This document shows positions 50,330 through 61,047 of a stretch of DNA of 64,000 bases, piece by piece; positions within the stretch are counted from its first letter, which is position 1, and every line of letters starts with the position of its first letter. Below the pieces are notes generated by a model. That model did not search any database and was not told the DNA's origin. It was given only the letters and a program-made list of their open reading frames with translations. Source of the DNA: Paraphoma chrysanthemicola (taxonomy: Eukaryota > Ascomycota > Dothideomycetes > Pleosporales > Phaeosphaeriaceae); contig JAGMWG010000002.1 in NCBI GenBank assembly GCA_020744225.1, positions 186,001 through 250,000 of the forward strand, written 5' to 3'. Made by a program: the position numbers and the translations under genes.

Positions 50330-52630
50330 TCAAACAACATCAAATTCCCCACTCAGCCCCTCAAACGCCGTAATCGTTCCCCCAACTGCCTTGGCATCCC
50401 CATAATACCTAATCCTGTACCTGCCCTTCTGCGCCGTGAGCGCTGTGTCCCACGTAATCGTCACGTCACTCGTGCCCGTCAGGCCATTGACTCTCTTCCA
50501 CTCGTACACGAGTTCCCAATCCTCGTCATTGCGATACTGCGTCCAAATCCCATCATCTCCGCGCTTCTCAACCGCCGCAAAGGTGCCTTCCAAGCGCAGA
50601 TTATTGCGCGGATTTGCGCCCACAAAGATGACACGGACGGGTAGGCCGAGCGTATATGGGGACGAGACGTCGGATGTGACTTGGCCGTACTTTCTGCCTA
50701 TGCCAGCGCCGTCGTATACGACGCCCGTGATGAGAGAGATTGATTTGTCGCGGTTGTCTGGGGGACTTGGGCCGGGGGAGATGGTTCCTTGGACGTTGTC
50801 GGCTAGGTATTTCAGGTTGGTGATGGTGGCGTTGATGTATGCGTTCAGAGTGTGTGGGCCGTAGAGGGTACTGGCGCCTTCGTAGCGCTGGACACTGTAT
50901 TCTTCTTCTGTCGTGATGTAATGCGTGTAACTATTTGCCGGGCCGCCGAGCACGACCATGGGGTCGGTTGCGATGCCCGACGAGGTAATGGATGTGTGCA
51001 CGGCTTCACGCCAGCGACGGCCGGACATGGTTGTTGCTTCGCCGGGCGAGACGACGATGACGAGTTGGCCGACGCGGAGAACTTGGATGTCAACAATGTT
51101 GGGAGACCACGGGTAGGGAGTCTTTGCCTCGCCAACATTGAGGAGGACAGGCTTGGGATACTGGCATCGGATTTGCTCTGGGCCGGGTGGTGCGATGGCG
51201 CTGCCGACGATGTTCCAGAAGGGGTTCTGCGGAGCGCCGGGGTCGTTTTGAACAAAGTCAAATGCACCAGGGCCATCAGAGGTGCCTGCAGCGAAGGAGT
51301 TACCCATTGCCGCTGGGCAGGTGCGGACCGTGGTGCCATTCTTGAGGGTGAAGGTGTAGTTGGAGAAGTCGACGAATGTGTGGAACGAGCGGACTTTGCC
51401 GGAGATGGACTTGAAGCTTCCGCTGTCGTCGTAGAGACTTCGAGCGCCCTGGAACTGACGCTTGCCAATCTCGTAGCAGGACTTTGCGCCTCCGTCATTC
51501 AGGCCAAAGTATGGTCCGCGACCATGGCAGTCTTGACTCTTCCCTCCGCAAGTGCTGTCATTGAGTCTGCATTGGCTGCCAGTTCCATCCTCGCAGTATG
51601 CACCGAGGACGTTGGGAGTTGTGTCACCAACGTTGGCCTGCGAGAAGCCAGCTACGAAGCCATCTGCAGCATTCGCAATTCCGGCAGCGTCTTGTTCGAA
51701 GAGATACGCAGCCACGCCCTTGTTGTCGCCTGCGACTAGTGTTTGATTGCCGAGCAAGCTGGTGCCGTGTACTGGGAACCAGTTCAAGACACCAAGACTT
51801 TTACCGTCGCTCGCTCTTGTGACCTTCATCAAGGTCATCGTCTTGTCCACATCGTCTCCATAGCGATCACGCTCTGCTTTCGGGTTGGCCAGATAAGCAA
51901 ACAGACTGCGGTTGATGTTCGCGTTGGCAATTTTGGCACTCCCAACACTAATGGTTCCGAGGGCCAGGCTCTCGTGTGCTCGTTTGACGGACAGGACTGC
52001 TCCATCTACGATGGCCTGGTAGCTCTGCTTGTCAAAGCCCAGGCTGGTGATCTGCGGGAGAAGGTAGTTAAGCCAGGCCGCAGGGCCGGCATGACTGTGT
52101 GTGCCTGTCACAGCGACGTTGTTCTTGCCATAAATTGAGTACGCAGGTCCTAGCGCCTTGAGTCCTTCCAGGATGCCATTGCGAATGGCTGTGTCTCCCG
52201 ATTGGGTGTCCAGGACCATGTACACGATGCGCTCGCTAGTGGAGCTGGGGTTGCCTACAATAAAGGCACGGGAGTAGAGGCGCTGGCGCAGTCCGGTTCC
52301 GACTTGGGATGAGTTCGCATAGCCCATGAGGTTGAGCTCTACAACTGGTCTGCATGACATCAGTTCTGCTCTCCGACTATGGATCTGTCAAGCCTACCCC
52401 GTGATGTCCGCCTTCCCTACGCCCACGAGATACGACGCCGGGTCATCGACCAGCTCGCCACTCTGCTTCTCGCTGATGAGGTGCGTCTGCTGCGCGCCAT
52501 TGTACGTCTGGTCCAGTCGCCAGTGCCAGAATTCGGCGGTAGGAAAGCCCAAGTTAATCACGAGCTGTGCAATGATCAGGGAAGCAACGATGGCCGCGCC
52601 CAAGGCAACGGCGATATGTGAGCGCGCCAT
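50330..52630 (-). CDS. neutral ceramidase
   Basis: Two exons on the minus strand, 52630-52398 and 52349-50330 (48-nt intron), give 750 aa. The join restores GKADITGPVVELNLMGYA. The ATG at 52630 is chosen because it directly precedes a signal-anchor helix (IAVALGAAIVASLIIAQLVI); the frame is open to 52729 without added features. Family motifs are GDTAIRNG, zinc-site TGTHSHAGP, FPVHGTSL, the active-site signature NVGDTTPN and SPGEATTMSGRRWR. A C-terminal beta domain ends GLSGEFDVV. The enzyme cleaves the amide bond of ceramide to sphingoid base and fatty acid, probably in the secretory pathway or outside the cell. Confidence 0.94.
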
Positions 52631-53054
52631 ATGCGCAGCCAGATGTCGAAGGCGGAAGTGTGCGGCAACTCGGTGCGGCGCATTGGAGAGGCGATTGTCA
52701 CTGATATATCCTCGCGACACCAACACCAAACAGCTCGGTCAGCTTCAGGGACAGTCAAGGGCCACTGCAGCGACTCGACAGGCACAGGACAGGCTGTAGC
52801 AGCGGACGCGTCGTATGTGGAAGGCGATTTGCTCGGATGCTGTGACTGGCCGTGACACCTGCGGACAACCTGGCGGCGAGGCGCATGACGTCCACTAGTG
52901 GGGAGCTGGCGGCTGGCCCGTTGGTTGGCGGGGACGGGGCGCCAGGGGTGCGTGCTCTAATTTTCCCAAGCGATGCGCAGAGGAAAGCTAGTTGCGACCT
53001 CACTCGACGGCGATTCCAAACCTAGCAATCTCCTATCACCTCGAACAGGACACA
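52631..53054. other. intergenic; divergent promoters of ceramidase and BCAS2/Cwf7
   Basis: No supported gene. Confidence 0.5.
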
Positions 53055-53804
53055 ATGCCGCTCATTCACGAATCCTACGACAGTCTCCCTTGTACGTCCA
53101 ATCTGGGCACCCTGCGCATCTGGCATTGGCCGCGTGCGCGTGATAGCATTTAGGCGCATGGGCTAATCGCTGCAGATGTCGATACCCCGCTGGACGATAC
53201 GAGTCTGGCAGCTGCGAGGGCGGTCGTCGACGCCGAAATCAGAAGCGCCGGCGTCGACACCTCTGACCTCCACCCCGCCCTGATTCCGGCCGCCCAGTAC
53301 CAGCCGCGCTTTTCCAACTTCGTCGAGCGCGAGCATGCGCGGCTGGACGGCGACGCGACGTCGAAGCTGTCCGGCATCGACATGAAGCGCTACGAGGACC
53401 TCGACGCGCCCGAGAACACAAACCCCACCAGCGACGAGGACCGCCCGGAGTTACTAGAGCAGTGGAACAAGGCGCTGAAGCAGGCCTACACAAGCTCCGA
53501 GTATGTGGAGAGCAGGCTGACCCAGCTCGGGCTGCTGGAGAAGTTTGGCAAGAACGCGTGGCTGGTCGGCAACTCGCAGCTCGAGGACATCCTGAAAGGC
53601 ATTGAAGCGGAGCTCGCAGACGTGCGAAAGCAGCAGGAGGAGGTCGAGAGCGCAAGACGATCCCACCAGGAGAGCGTGCATGGCGAGATCCAGACGCTCG
53701 AAGACACATGGAAGAAGGGCGTGGGAAGAGTGCTGGAGACAGAGGTGGCTGCAGAGGGCCTGAAGCAGCAGATTCTGGAGAAGCGACGCGCTGGAGCTGT
53801 TTGA
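53055..53804 (+). CDS. pre-mRNA-splicing factor BCAS2/Cwf7/SPF27 family
   Basis: Exons 53055-53091 and 53176-53804 (84-nt intron with CTAATCGCTGCAG) give 221 aa. The start reads MPLIHESYDSLPYVDTPLDD, the typical family opening with a short first exon, then RFSNFVEREHARLDGD. Coiled-coil helices run from about residue 90 to the end (EQWNKALKQAYTSSEYVESR, IEAELADVRKQQEEVESA). It belongs to the Prp19-associated (NineTeen) complex and acts in spliceosome activation in the nucleus. Confidence 0.9.
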
Positions 53805-54044
53805 GCAGAAACGGGACCTTTCCTTCTGGCGCACTGGACACAAGATGTAGTTTGATACCCCATGAATCGCAAGAATGCCGGCCCCGATGTTGACAGGAGA
53901 TCAAGACGCGGAACGCAGGACCTTGAAAACATGTTCTCACTTTCACCTGGCGCACGGTTGGCGCACTTCACCAACATTCGCGTAACATCTCCAACATCTT
54001 TCGCAAACCCTTTCCCCAGTGCGCTGTCTCGATCGACCACAGCC

Positions 54045-54694
54045 ATGTCCAGTCAGCAAGACACGACCGAAGAAGCACTCCTCGCTCTCCACAAGAAAAC
54101 CTCCGCCAATCTCGCCGCAAAATTAGAGCGCGTTCGCTTACCTCGCCATATCGTCCGCGATCTGTCCATCGACGATATCTATAGCGGCGCATCAAGTCTC
54201 CACATCCCACTCGTTCCCGCCGATGTTCGGCTCCCATGCATCTTCTCCAACCATAACGCCTTGTACGCTAACAGGCGCATTCTCCCACGCCCTACCACCC
54301 CTGCTCAGCTCCAACTCATTCGCGCACAATGGTTTTGGGGCTTCGACAGGAGACACCAGTTCTGCGCCGCCAATCTTGGAAGCCTTGAGAAAAATGACTG
54401 TAGCATTGAGACTATGTTTATTAAGCTCAGCATCGCTACCCTTCGACCCAGGATCTAGAGCTCGTTGATTGGGAGGATGAGCTCGTCAAAGATGTGCTTG
54501 TGGATATCGATGAGGATCTAGAACCACGATCGGGCAGGCCGGGATCTCAGACAAGCTCTAAGATGCCATGGATGGATGTGAAAACAGCGATGAGCTTGTT
54601 CTCGGGCAACTACGAGAAAATCGGACTGCAACTCGGAGACGAACAGGAAGCGGAGCAGGAACTAGAGCATGAGGAGGGCTTCATCCAAATGTAG
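54045..54694 (+). CDS. hypothetical protein, about 183 aa (exon limits uncertain)
   Basis: Best reading is three exons, 54045-54262, 54309-54399 and 54452-54694. The second join (ALRKMT|DLELVDWEDEL) is well supported by phase and an in-frame continuation. The first is less sure because other GT/AG pairs near 54208-54308 also keep a frame. The start has MSSQQDTTEEALLALHKKTS in a helical, coiled-coil-like segment, and the end is very acidic (DEQEAEQELEHEEGFIQM). No family recognised. A small nuclear or complex-associated protein would fit the composition, but this is a guess. Confidence 0.5.
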
Positions 54695-54923
54695 AGCCTG
54701 ACCTAGCCAAGATGTGGGCCGGGTACAGCTATGGAGTTGGACAGTGTCATGACTTTACTTAAATGCCAAATCAAAAAAAATTACGTGTATAAGATCTGGA
54801 GTGATGCCATCCAAATAGTATGCCCAGTTCCTTGACCTCAAAGACGCACCACCCTACCTTTCGCTAGCCCAGGTGACGAGTCTGAGACGATCGCTTTTTG
54901 AGGTTCCTAATTTCCTTCTTGTG

Positions 54924-56129
54924 TTACATTTCAATAAGCACTTTGAGTGACTTTTCTGTCCGTGCCGCCTGGAACGTCTGGTATGCCTGTTCCGTGTCTC
55001 CAAACTTGAAGCGATGCGTAATCATCTTGTCCGCAGACAACTTGCCTGATGCCAGAAGATTGATCAGCATAGGCGTTGATGTCGTGTCGACGAGTTTCGT
55101 AGTAATTGCTATATTACGTCAGCCATCCATTATGCCTTATCTTGTACTGCTTAAAAACGTCTGACCAGCAGAGTAGATGGCGCACTTACCAATATTCTTA
55201 TCCCACAGATTCTCAAGATGCAAATCCGCCTTGACTCCATGGACACCAACATTTGCAATAGTACCGCCGGGCGCAACCAGTTCCTGGCACTGATGAAACG
55301 TCGCCGGAATACCAACTGCTTCCATCACCGTGTCACATCCTTTCCCCGAAGTGGCCTTCTTGACAGTATCGACCGCATTCTCGGGTGTGGCGGTATGCGT
55401 TGCTCCAAACGTCTTCGCAACGCTAAGCCTATTCTCATCGCTATCAATCATAACGATTACACTCGGCGAATACAGTTGCGCGGTGATAAGCGCAGCAAGA
55501 CCAACTGGTCCAGCACCAACAATAACCACAGACGAGCCCGGCGAAACTTTACCATTCAGCACGCCACACTCAAAGCCCGTTGGGAAGATATCAGACAGCA
55601 TGACCAAGGACTTCTCATCCACACCAGCGGGGATCTTGTGCAGGCTGTTATCCGCATATGGGATGCGTACAGCCTCGGCTTGTGTCCCGTCGATAGTATT
55701 TCCCAATATCCATCCACCTGTCGTACAGTGTGAGAACATGCCTCTCCGACAATATTCACATGCGCCGCAGTTCGTGATGCACGAGATCAGGACTTTATCC
55801 CCTTTTTTAAACGAGCGCACTCCAGTACCGGTCGATTCGACTACGCCGACGCCTTCGTGGCCAAGGACGCGGCCTGTTGGGATGGTCGGCACATCGCCTT
55901 TGAGGATGTGCAGGTCCGTGCCGCAGATTGTGGAGTACTTGAGCTTGACGATTGCATCTGTCTGTTCTTGAATTTCTGGATTGGGGACGTCGGAGAGTTT
56001 GGGGGGGTTGTTCGGGCCTTGGTACGTGAGTGCCTTCATGGTGATGAAGCGGGACAGCTTGAAGGGGACGTTATGTGCAAGACCAGTTTTGAGTCCGCGA
56101 CGAAGAAGAAGATTTCTTGTTGTTTGCAT
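54924..56129 (-). CDS. zinc-dependent alcohol dehydrogenase (MDR family)
   Basis: Two exons on the minus strand, 56129-55190 and 55108-54924 (81-nt intron), give 374 aa. The catalytic zinc site has C69 (STICGTDLH) with GHEGVG at 90-95. The structural zinc lobe is NCGACEYCRRGMFSHC. The Rossmann NAD(P) motif is VGAGPVGLAAL. The second exon supplies the closing ITHRFKFGDTEQAYQTF segment. It resembles fungal/bacterial short-substrate ADHs that oxidise or reduce simple alcohols. The first 30 residues (MQTTRNLLLRRGLKTGLAHN...) are basic and hydroxylated, suggesting mitochondrial import; Met31 could start a cytosolic form. Confidence 0.92.
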
Positions 56130-57144
56130 TTCTAGATGCAGCGAGTCTACATCCTATATGGTGGGCATGTGGATGAAATATGTAAGGATTGAATCGAGCT
56201 AGTCATCACTTCAGCAGTCATGTCTTCCGATGGCGTGGTGGATCGAGAGAGGGGAAGGGCATCGAGATCCTTCTGCCGTGACTTCGCTTTCGGGCTTGAC
56301 TCGCTCTATTTGGAGACTTGGAAGGCGATTGAACATGCGATGTTCGCGCTGTGCCCGGGTGGCGTGATTTCACAACTCAGGGCTGCGAGGGCACGCGACT
56401 ATGCAAACACAATCACATCCGAGCCTCCGGCTTTCGAGAATCGCATTAGAGGTTTGGCAGTGAGTCCAAAAATTGAAATTGAGTCAGGGTACTAGAAAAT
56501 CCATGGACTGGAGACCTTAGGACGGAAGGGAACCAGGATACAGGTTGCATATGATTGGTCAATGGCGGTTTGCGAAGTGGGGTTGCGGTGCCGCCGGACA
56601 GGAACTCGATTCCGCATACACAATGGCGGATCCGAAATATGTAAATGCGGCGGCTATGAGAATCTCAAATCAAGTAGAGATGCAAGAAGAGCGCCGTCAT
56701 TTGCGTTTGGTAGTCAACACTCCGCGCAGCAACAACGTAGACTCTGACTGCGCCAACAAGAGCATGACCCGAGATGTGGAAAGACTTTCTCGAGCCATTC
56801 GATTTCTATAATCAGTACGCAATAACACAAACGCAGTCTTGTAAAGTAGTTACAGTATCGTCGGAAGGCGAGGTTCGGTTCATTTTAAGCAGCAAGCTCT
56901 GGCTCTGTTTCGCCCACCAACTGCTGCTCTATTTAGCTCGAAATGGTTCGAATTCGTTACCTCCAATCGACCGATGTCTCTCCTCATTACACTGTTCGCC
57001 TCCGTAGATTGGCTTGCCGAATCTGCGCTTTAGCGGTGAACAAGGAACATTTTGATATTATCTTAAGCGTAAGTTGCTAACAGAATTCTAGCTCGGAACC
57101 ATAAACGCCTGGCATAATGTACAATTAAAAAAACCCGCCATCGA
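56130..57144. other. intergenic, no supported gene
   Basis: Only short frames. A GGTTCGAATTC near 56944 resembles a tRNA B box but no tRNA fold surrounds it. Confidence 0.5.
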
Positions 57145-58923
57145 TCATGCAACCAACGTCGCATGCCCACCCTGAGTGATCTCCTTGAACCCACCATCCA
57201 GATTTACCACGTGCTCGAACCCATTTTGCTTCAAAATCCTATATCCCAAATATCCGCGATATCCATCTTGACAGTACACCAGCGTCTTCCTGCTCTTATC
57301 AAGCATACCCATGTTTTCTCTCAGCTCTTCCAAAGAAATACGTAAAGCACCCTTCACAAGACCATATTTGAACTCATCTTCGCTCCGGACATCAACAACC
57401 TGCCAATGCTCAAGAAGGTCCGAGGTAAGGTCCTCTGGGTGAACAATCTCAGTATCGCCGCGAAGGACATTGCAAGCGACGAAGCCAGCTATATTCACGG
57501 GATCCTTTGCGGATCCGAACGGAGGGGCGTAGGCAAGCTCGAGATGCTCCAGATCGAATACCGTCATCCCTGCTTGCATGCAGGTTGCGATCACATCAAT
57601 CCGCTTGTCTACACCTTCCTTGCCTAGGATTTGTGCCCCGAGGATCCTACCATCTGGTCTGGAGAAGGCGAGCTTGAGTGTCATGGTATAGCTGCTGGGA
57701 TAGTAGGAATCATGATTCGGAGGATGGACCGTGATGTACTTTGGTGTCAAACCTTGGCCTCGCAGACTCCTGATGGATGAACCGACGATGGCGACGTTCA
57801 AGTCAAAAACTTGACACACTGTCGTCCCTACGCTGCCTCTGTATGCGACCTTTCGACCGAACATGTGGTCTGCCACAAGCCGACCTTGGCGATTCGCTGG
57901 ACCGGCGAGGGCCAGATTGTGTTGTGTCTTGGTGACCGTGTTCATTGTGCATGCCATATCACCGATCGCGTAAATGTCTGGATCCGTTGTTTGCAAATAC
58001 TCGTTCGTGATGACGCCGAAACGATTGCAACCCAGGCCGGCTCGCTGGGCAAGTTCGATCCGTGGGCGCACACCAGCCACAAGAAGGATGATGTGAGCTT
58101 CAATCTTCTCGCCGGATTCCAGAACGATCTCGCTCGCGCTCTTGGGCCCGGGTGCGTGTCTGATCTCTTTGATACGCGCGCTTAAGTATAGATCTACTCC
58201 TTTACTCTTAATCTCCGCATGCAGCGGCGCCGCAATGTCCTGGTCGATGGGTGGAAATACATGGGGCATGTACTCAATGATTGAAATCTGCGCACCCGAG
58301 GCATGCAGCGATTCTGCTGCTTCCAATCCAATACAGCCGCCCCCAATTATGGCTACTGATCGACTATTGTGCGTAGCTAGGTAGCATTTGATGTATTCCA
58401 TGTCTGGGATTGTCTGCAGCGTGAAGACATTGTCGGCATCTGCTCCAGGAATTGCGGGTCTGTTTGGCTCTGCACCCTGCGCGAGAACCAGTTTGTCGTA
58501 CTTTGTAAACTGTGTTTCTCCATCCTCGGTCGTATATTCCAATATCCTTTTTGCGCGGTTGATGCTGACGACCTCGTTCCCCAGGCGAACGTCAACATTG
58601 TATCGAGCCTTGACCGACTCGGGAGTCTGCGGAACGAGTGCTTCGTCAGACTGTAGCAGACCGCCTAGAGCATAAGGTATGCCGCAGTTTGCGAGACCCA
58701 CGAAAGGACCATTCTCGAATATGGTGATGTCGGCACTCTCGCAAAGACGTCGCGCTCTCGTTACAAAAGACATGCCACCGGCAACACCGCCAACCACGAC
58801 GATCTTTGTGGGAAAGAGAGGTGACGAGGCTTCTTCGACTGTCGTATCCTTGTGGTGTAGATGAGGCAAGCTGAGGTGAGGCGAATTGAGATGAGGCGCC
58901 ATGAGATGTGATATCAGAGTCAT
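57145..58923 (-). CDS. CoA-disulfide reductase-like flavoprotein fused to a rhodanese domain
   Basis: Single exon, 592 aa. After a His-rich leader (residues 1-25), the FAD motif VVGGVAGG (43-50) starts a pyridine-nucleotide disulfide oxidoreductase. The active-site region GLANCGIPYALGG places Cys80 where CoADR and NADH oxidases have their single redox cysteine. The NAD motif IIGGGCIGLEAAE, YAIGDMA and the dimerisation domain follow. A C-terminal rhodanese domain (about 490-592) has VVDVRSEDEFKYG and the loop VYCQDGYRG with its catalytic Cys. Bacterial CoADR-RHD proteins reduce CoA polysulfides or persulfides with NAD(P)H. The same role in sulfur or redox handling is inferred here. Confidence 0.9.
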   Translation of the reverse strand: MTLISHLMAPHLNSPHLSLPHLHHKDTTVEEASSPLFPTKIVVVGGVAGGMSFVTRARRLCESADITIFENGPFVGLANCGIPYALGGLLQSDEALVPQTPESVKARYNVDVRLGNEVVSINRAKRILEYTTEDGETQFTKYDKLVLAQGAEPNRPAIPGADADNVFTLQTIPDMEYIKCYLATHNSRSVAIIGGGCIGLEAAESLHASGAQISIIEYMPHVFPPIDQDIAAPLHAEIKSKGVDLYLSARIKEIRHAPGPKSASEIVLESGEKIEAHIILLVAGVRPRIELAQRAGLGCNRFGVITNEYLQTTDPDIYAIGDMACTMNTVTKTQHNLALAGPANRQGRLVADHMFGRKVAYRGSVGTTVCQVFDLNVAIVGSSIRSLRGQGLTPKYITVHPPNHDSYYPSSYTMTLKLAFSRPDGRILGAQILGKEGVDKRIDVIATCMQAGMTVFDLEHLELAYAPPFGSAKDPVNIAGFVACNVLRGDTEIVHPEDLTSDLLEHWQVVDVRSEDEFKYGLVKGALRISLEELRENMGMLDKSRKTLVYCQDGYRGYLGYRILKQNGFEHVVNLDGGFKEITQGGHATLVA

Positions 58924-60118
58924 TTTGGACGGTAGTTGCGATTGTAGCTGTGAATTCGATCAAAACGTGTTGTCCAACAACAATCCGTCTGCGATCGGTC
59001 CATGGTTATAAGAGCGCAAACTTGGGTCATCATGCGATGATCGCAGTTGTGAGATTCGAAGTCAGGTGGAACGATGAGGTGATGTCTTCCAGCGAGGAGT
59101 TCATGCCCTGAGCTCGGACATTTTAGTCGCCGACATCTCACGAATTATCTCCTGATACTCAATAAGTCCGCCTAGCCAACGGCGGTTCCGAATATCAGTA
59201 TTCTACGATTACAGACAAATCATCTGACTGAGGAATCCTGGATGCCAAAATTGTCGGCTCCCTGCTGCGTAGGAACCTGGTTTGACTACGTTATCACACG
59301 TTAGAGTTTTGTGACAATGGTGATATTATCCATATCTAAGCATGCTTTGTTAATCACTTGAGGTAATCATGAGACTCTTGATTAATCCATAACCAATCCT
59401 CCTCATTGCATCTCCTGAGGTGAAAGCCACATCCAGAAATGCAACAGTCTAGTCATTATGCTTTAACCACCGTAATAGATTCGTAAGTAGCTTTTCGCTC
59501 AGATGCACCGTGTTGGTGGTATGTCTACCAACCTTGGCCCTAAAGATTGGGTTTGTGATTCCTCATTGTAAGCGGGAAAGAGGGTTGATCGACGAGAGTG
59601 CAAGGGCCAAACGAAGGTGTGTGGACGGCAGGTCACCGATAGAGTACAGACATCGGAGTCATGTGCAAGAATTTGCGCCCAGGGCTCTATCTCAAGAGGT
59701 TGGCATTCTGTTGCAAGGATCCCGGTGTTGAGCGACAAGAACTTTGTCGGCATGCACTGTTATCAGTGCCGCAGATGGCACAGCAGTACGCCAAGCTCGT
59801 TGGACTTCCAGCGATCGACACGTTCTTTTATGTTGTGGAGTGTTTGCAGTGTTAATATAGGTGATACTGTCTGGCTGCCTGACGGTGGAGACGTGAGCTG
59901 CGGAGAGGTTTCTTCGAGAAGGTTGAGGGGTTGGTGAAGTGAGAGCAGTTTGGCAGGCAAAAGCGAATGTCTGCCCTTCAACTCACATACCCATAACACG
60001 TCACGATCATCTCTCCTCTAGACGATTGCGGAGATACCACTATGTAGACAGAAAATGGAGCAACTAGAAGGTTTTTTAAATGCAGAGTAAGGTTTCGAAT
60101 TCTTACAGATACTCGAAC
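58924..60118. other. intergenic, no supported gene
   Basis: Nothing recognisable in either strand beyond flanking DNA of the two minus-strand oxidoreductase genes. Confidence 0.5.
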
Positions 60119-61047
60119 CTACAACTTCGCGCTCACCACACTACCTCCGTCCAACGCGATGGTGGCGCCATTAACAAAGGCACCGGCCCGACTGCTCAAC
60201 CAGATGCATGTGCCAGCGACGTCTTCTGGACTCCCGATTCTTCCCAGCGGGATTGCAGACTCAATCTCATCCTTGAATTTCTCCAGTGTTGCCTTCATCA
60301 TCTTACTCTGAAACGGACCACATGCGATTGTGTTACTTGTGATCCCCCTCTTACCCAAATGGCTAGCCAACACGCGGCTCAGGTGGTGCAGTCCCGCCTT
60401 TGATGCCGAGTACGCGAAGGTCTCGAGCGAGGGGACGCGAAGACCGTCGATGCTGCCGATGTTGATGACTCGCGCGGGCGAGGACGGTGTGCTGGCAGCT
60501 TCGAGTAACGGTGTGACGGCTTGTGTGATTTGGAAGACGCGTTTGAGGTTCAAGTTCAGGACACGGTCCCATGCATTGGAAGGGTATGTGTCGTATGATT
60601 CGCCCCAATTGGAGCCGCTGTTGTTGACGATGACGTCGAGCTCTGCCTCAACGTCAGCACAGCTTTTCTCAATGCCGGACACCAGACTGTAAGGGATGAG
60701 TCCAATACGTACTACCAGCCCGTTTCTTCAGCTCGTCAGCAACCTTCTGGAGCTCCTCCTCCTTGTAGAAGTCCGCGGCAATGAAGTCTGCCTTGCCCTT
60801 CCCAAGGGCATTGAGCTCTTTGCATGCTTGTTCACAGGCTTTGGCGTCCCGGGAGGAGATGTAGACGTTCGCGTAGTTTCGAATAAAGCCTTCACTAATC
60901 ATACGTCCGATGCCTTTGGCGCCGCCTGTGACGAGGACGACTTTGCCCTGAAAGTGTGGTAAGCATACGGCCCCGGAGGAATGTAGTTGGGAGGTATGCG
61001 TTAGGGGTAAGGCCTACTTGAACATCAAAAAGAGTCGAGTTATCCAT
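60119..61047 (-). CDS. short-chain dehydrogenase/reductase
   Basis: Three exons on the minus strand, 61047-61018, 60947-60713 and 60642-60119, give 262 aa; both introns are 70 nt. The joins restore FDVQGKVVLVTGGAKGIGR and KKRAGKLDVIVNNSGSNWG. Classical SDR motifs are all there: cofactor loop TGGAKGIG, NNSG, catalytic Ser in NIGSIDG, and YSASK with Tyr and Lys. The C-terminus ends VNGATIALDGG. The sequence resembles the fungal group often annotated as gluconate 5-dehydrogenase- or RhlG-like. Cofactor preference (R in SSRDAKA after strand 2) hints at NADP(H). Substrate unknown. Confidence 0.9.

Noticed and set aside
50852..51739. 295-codon plus-strand frame
   Set aside because: Lies antisense to the ceramidase coding region and has shadow composition.
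53239..53955. 238-codon minus-strand frame
   Set aside because: Antisense shadow of the BCAS2/Cwf7 exon; Arg/Ser/Pro-rich, as expected from codon bias.
56940..56960. GGTTCGAATTC, like a tRNA B box
   Set aside because: No matching A box, anticodon arm or acceptor stem around it.
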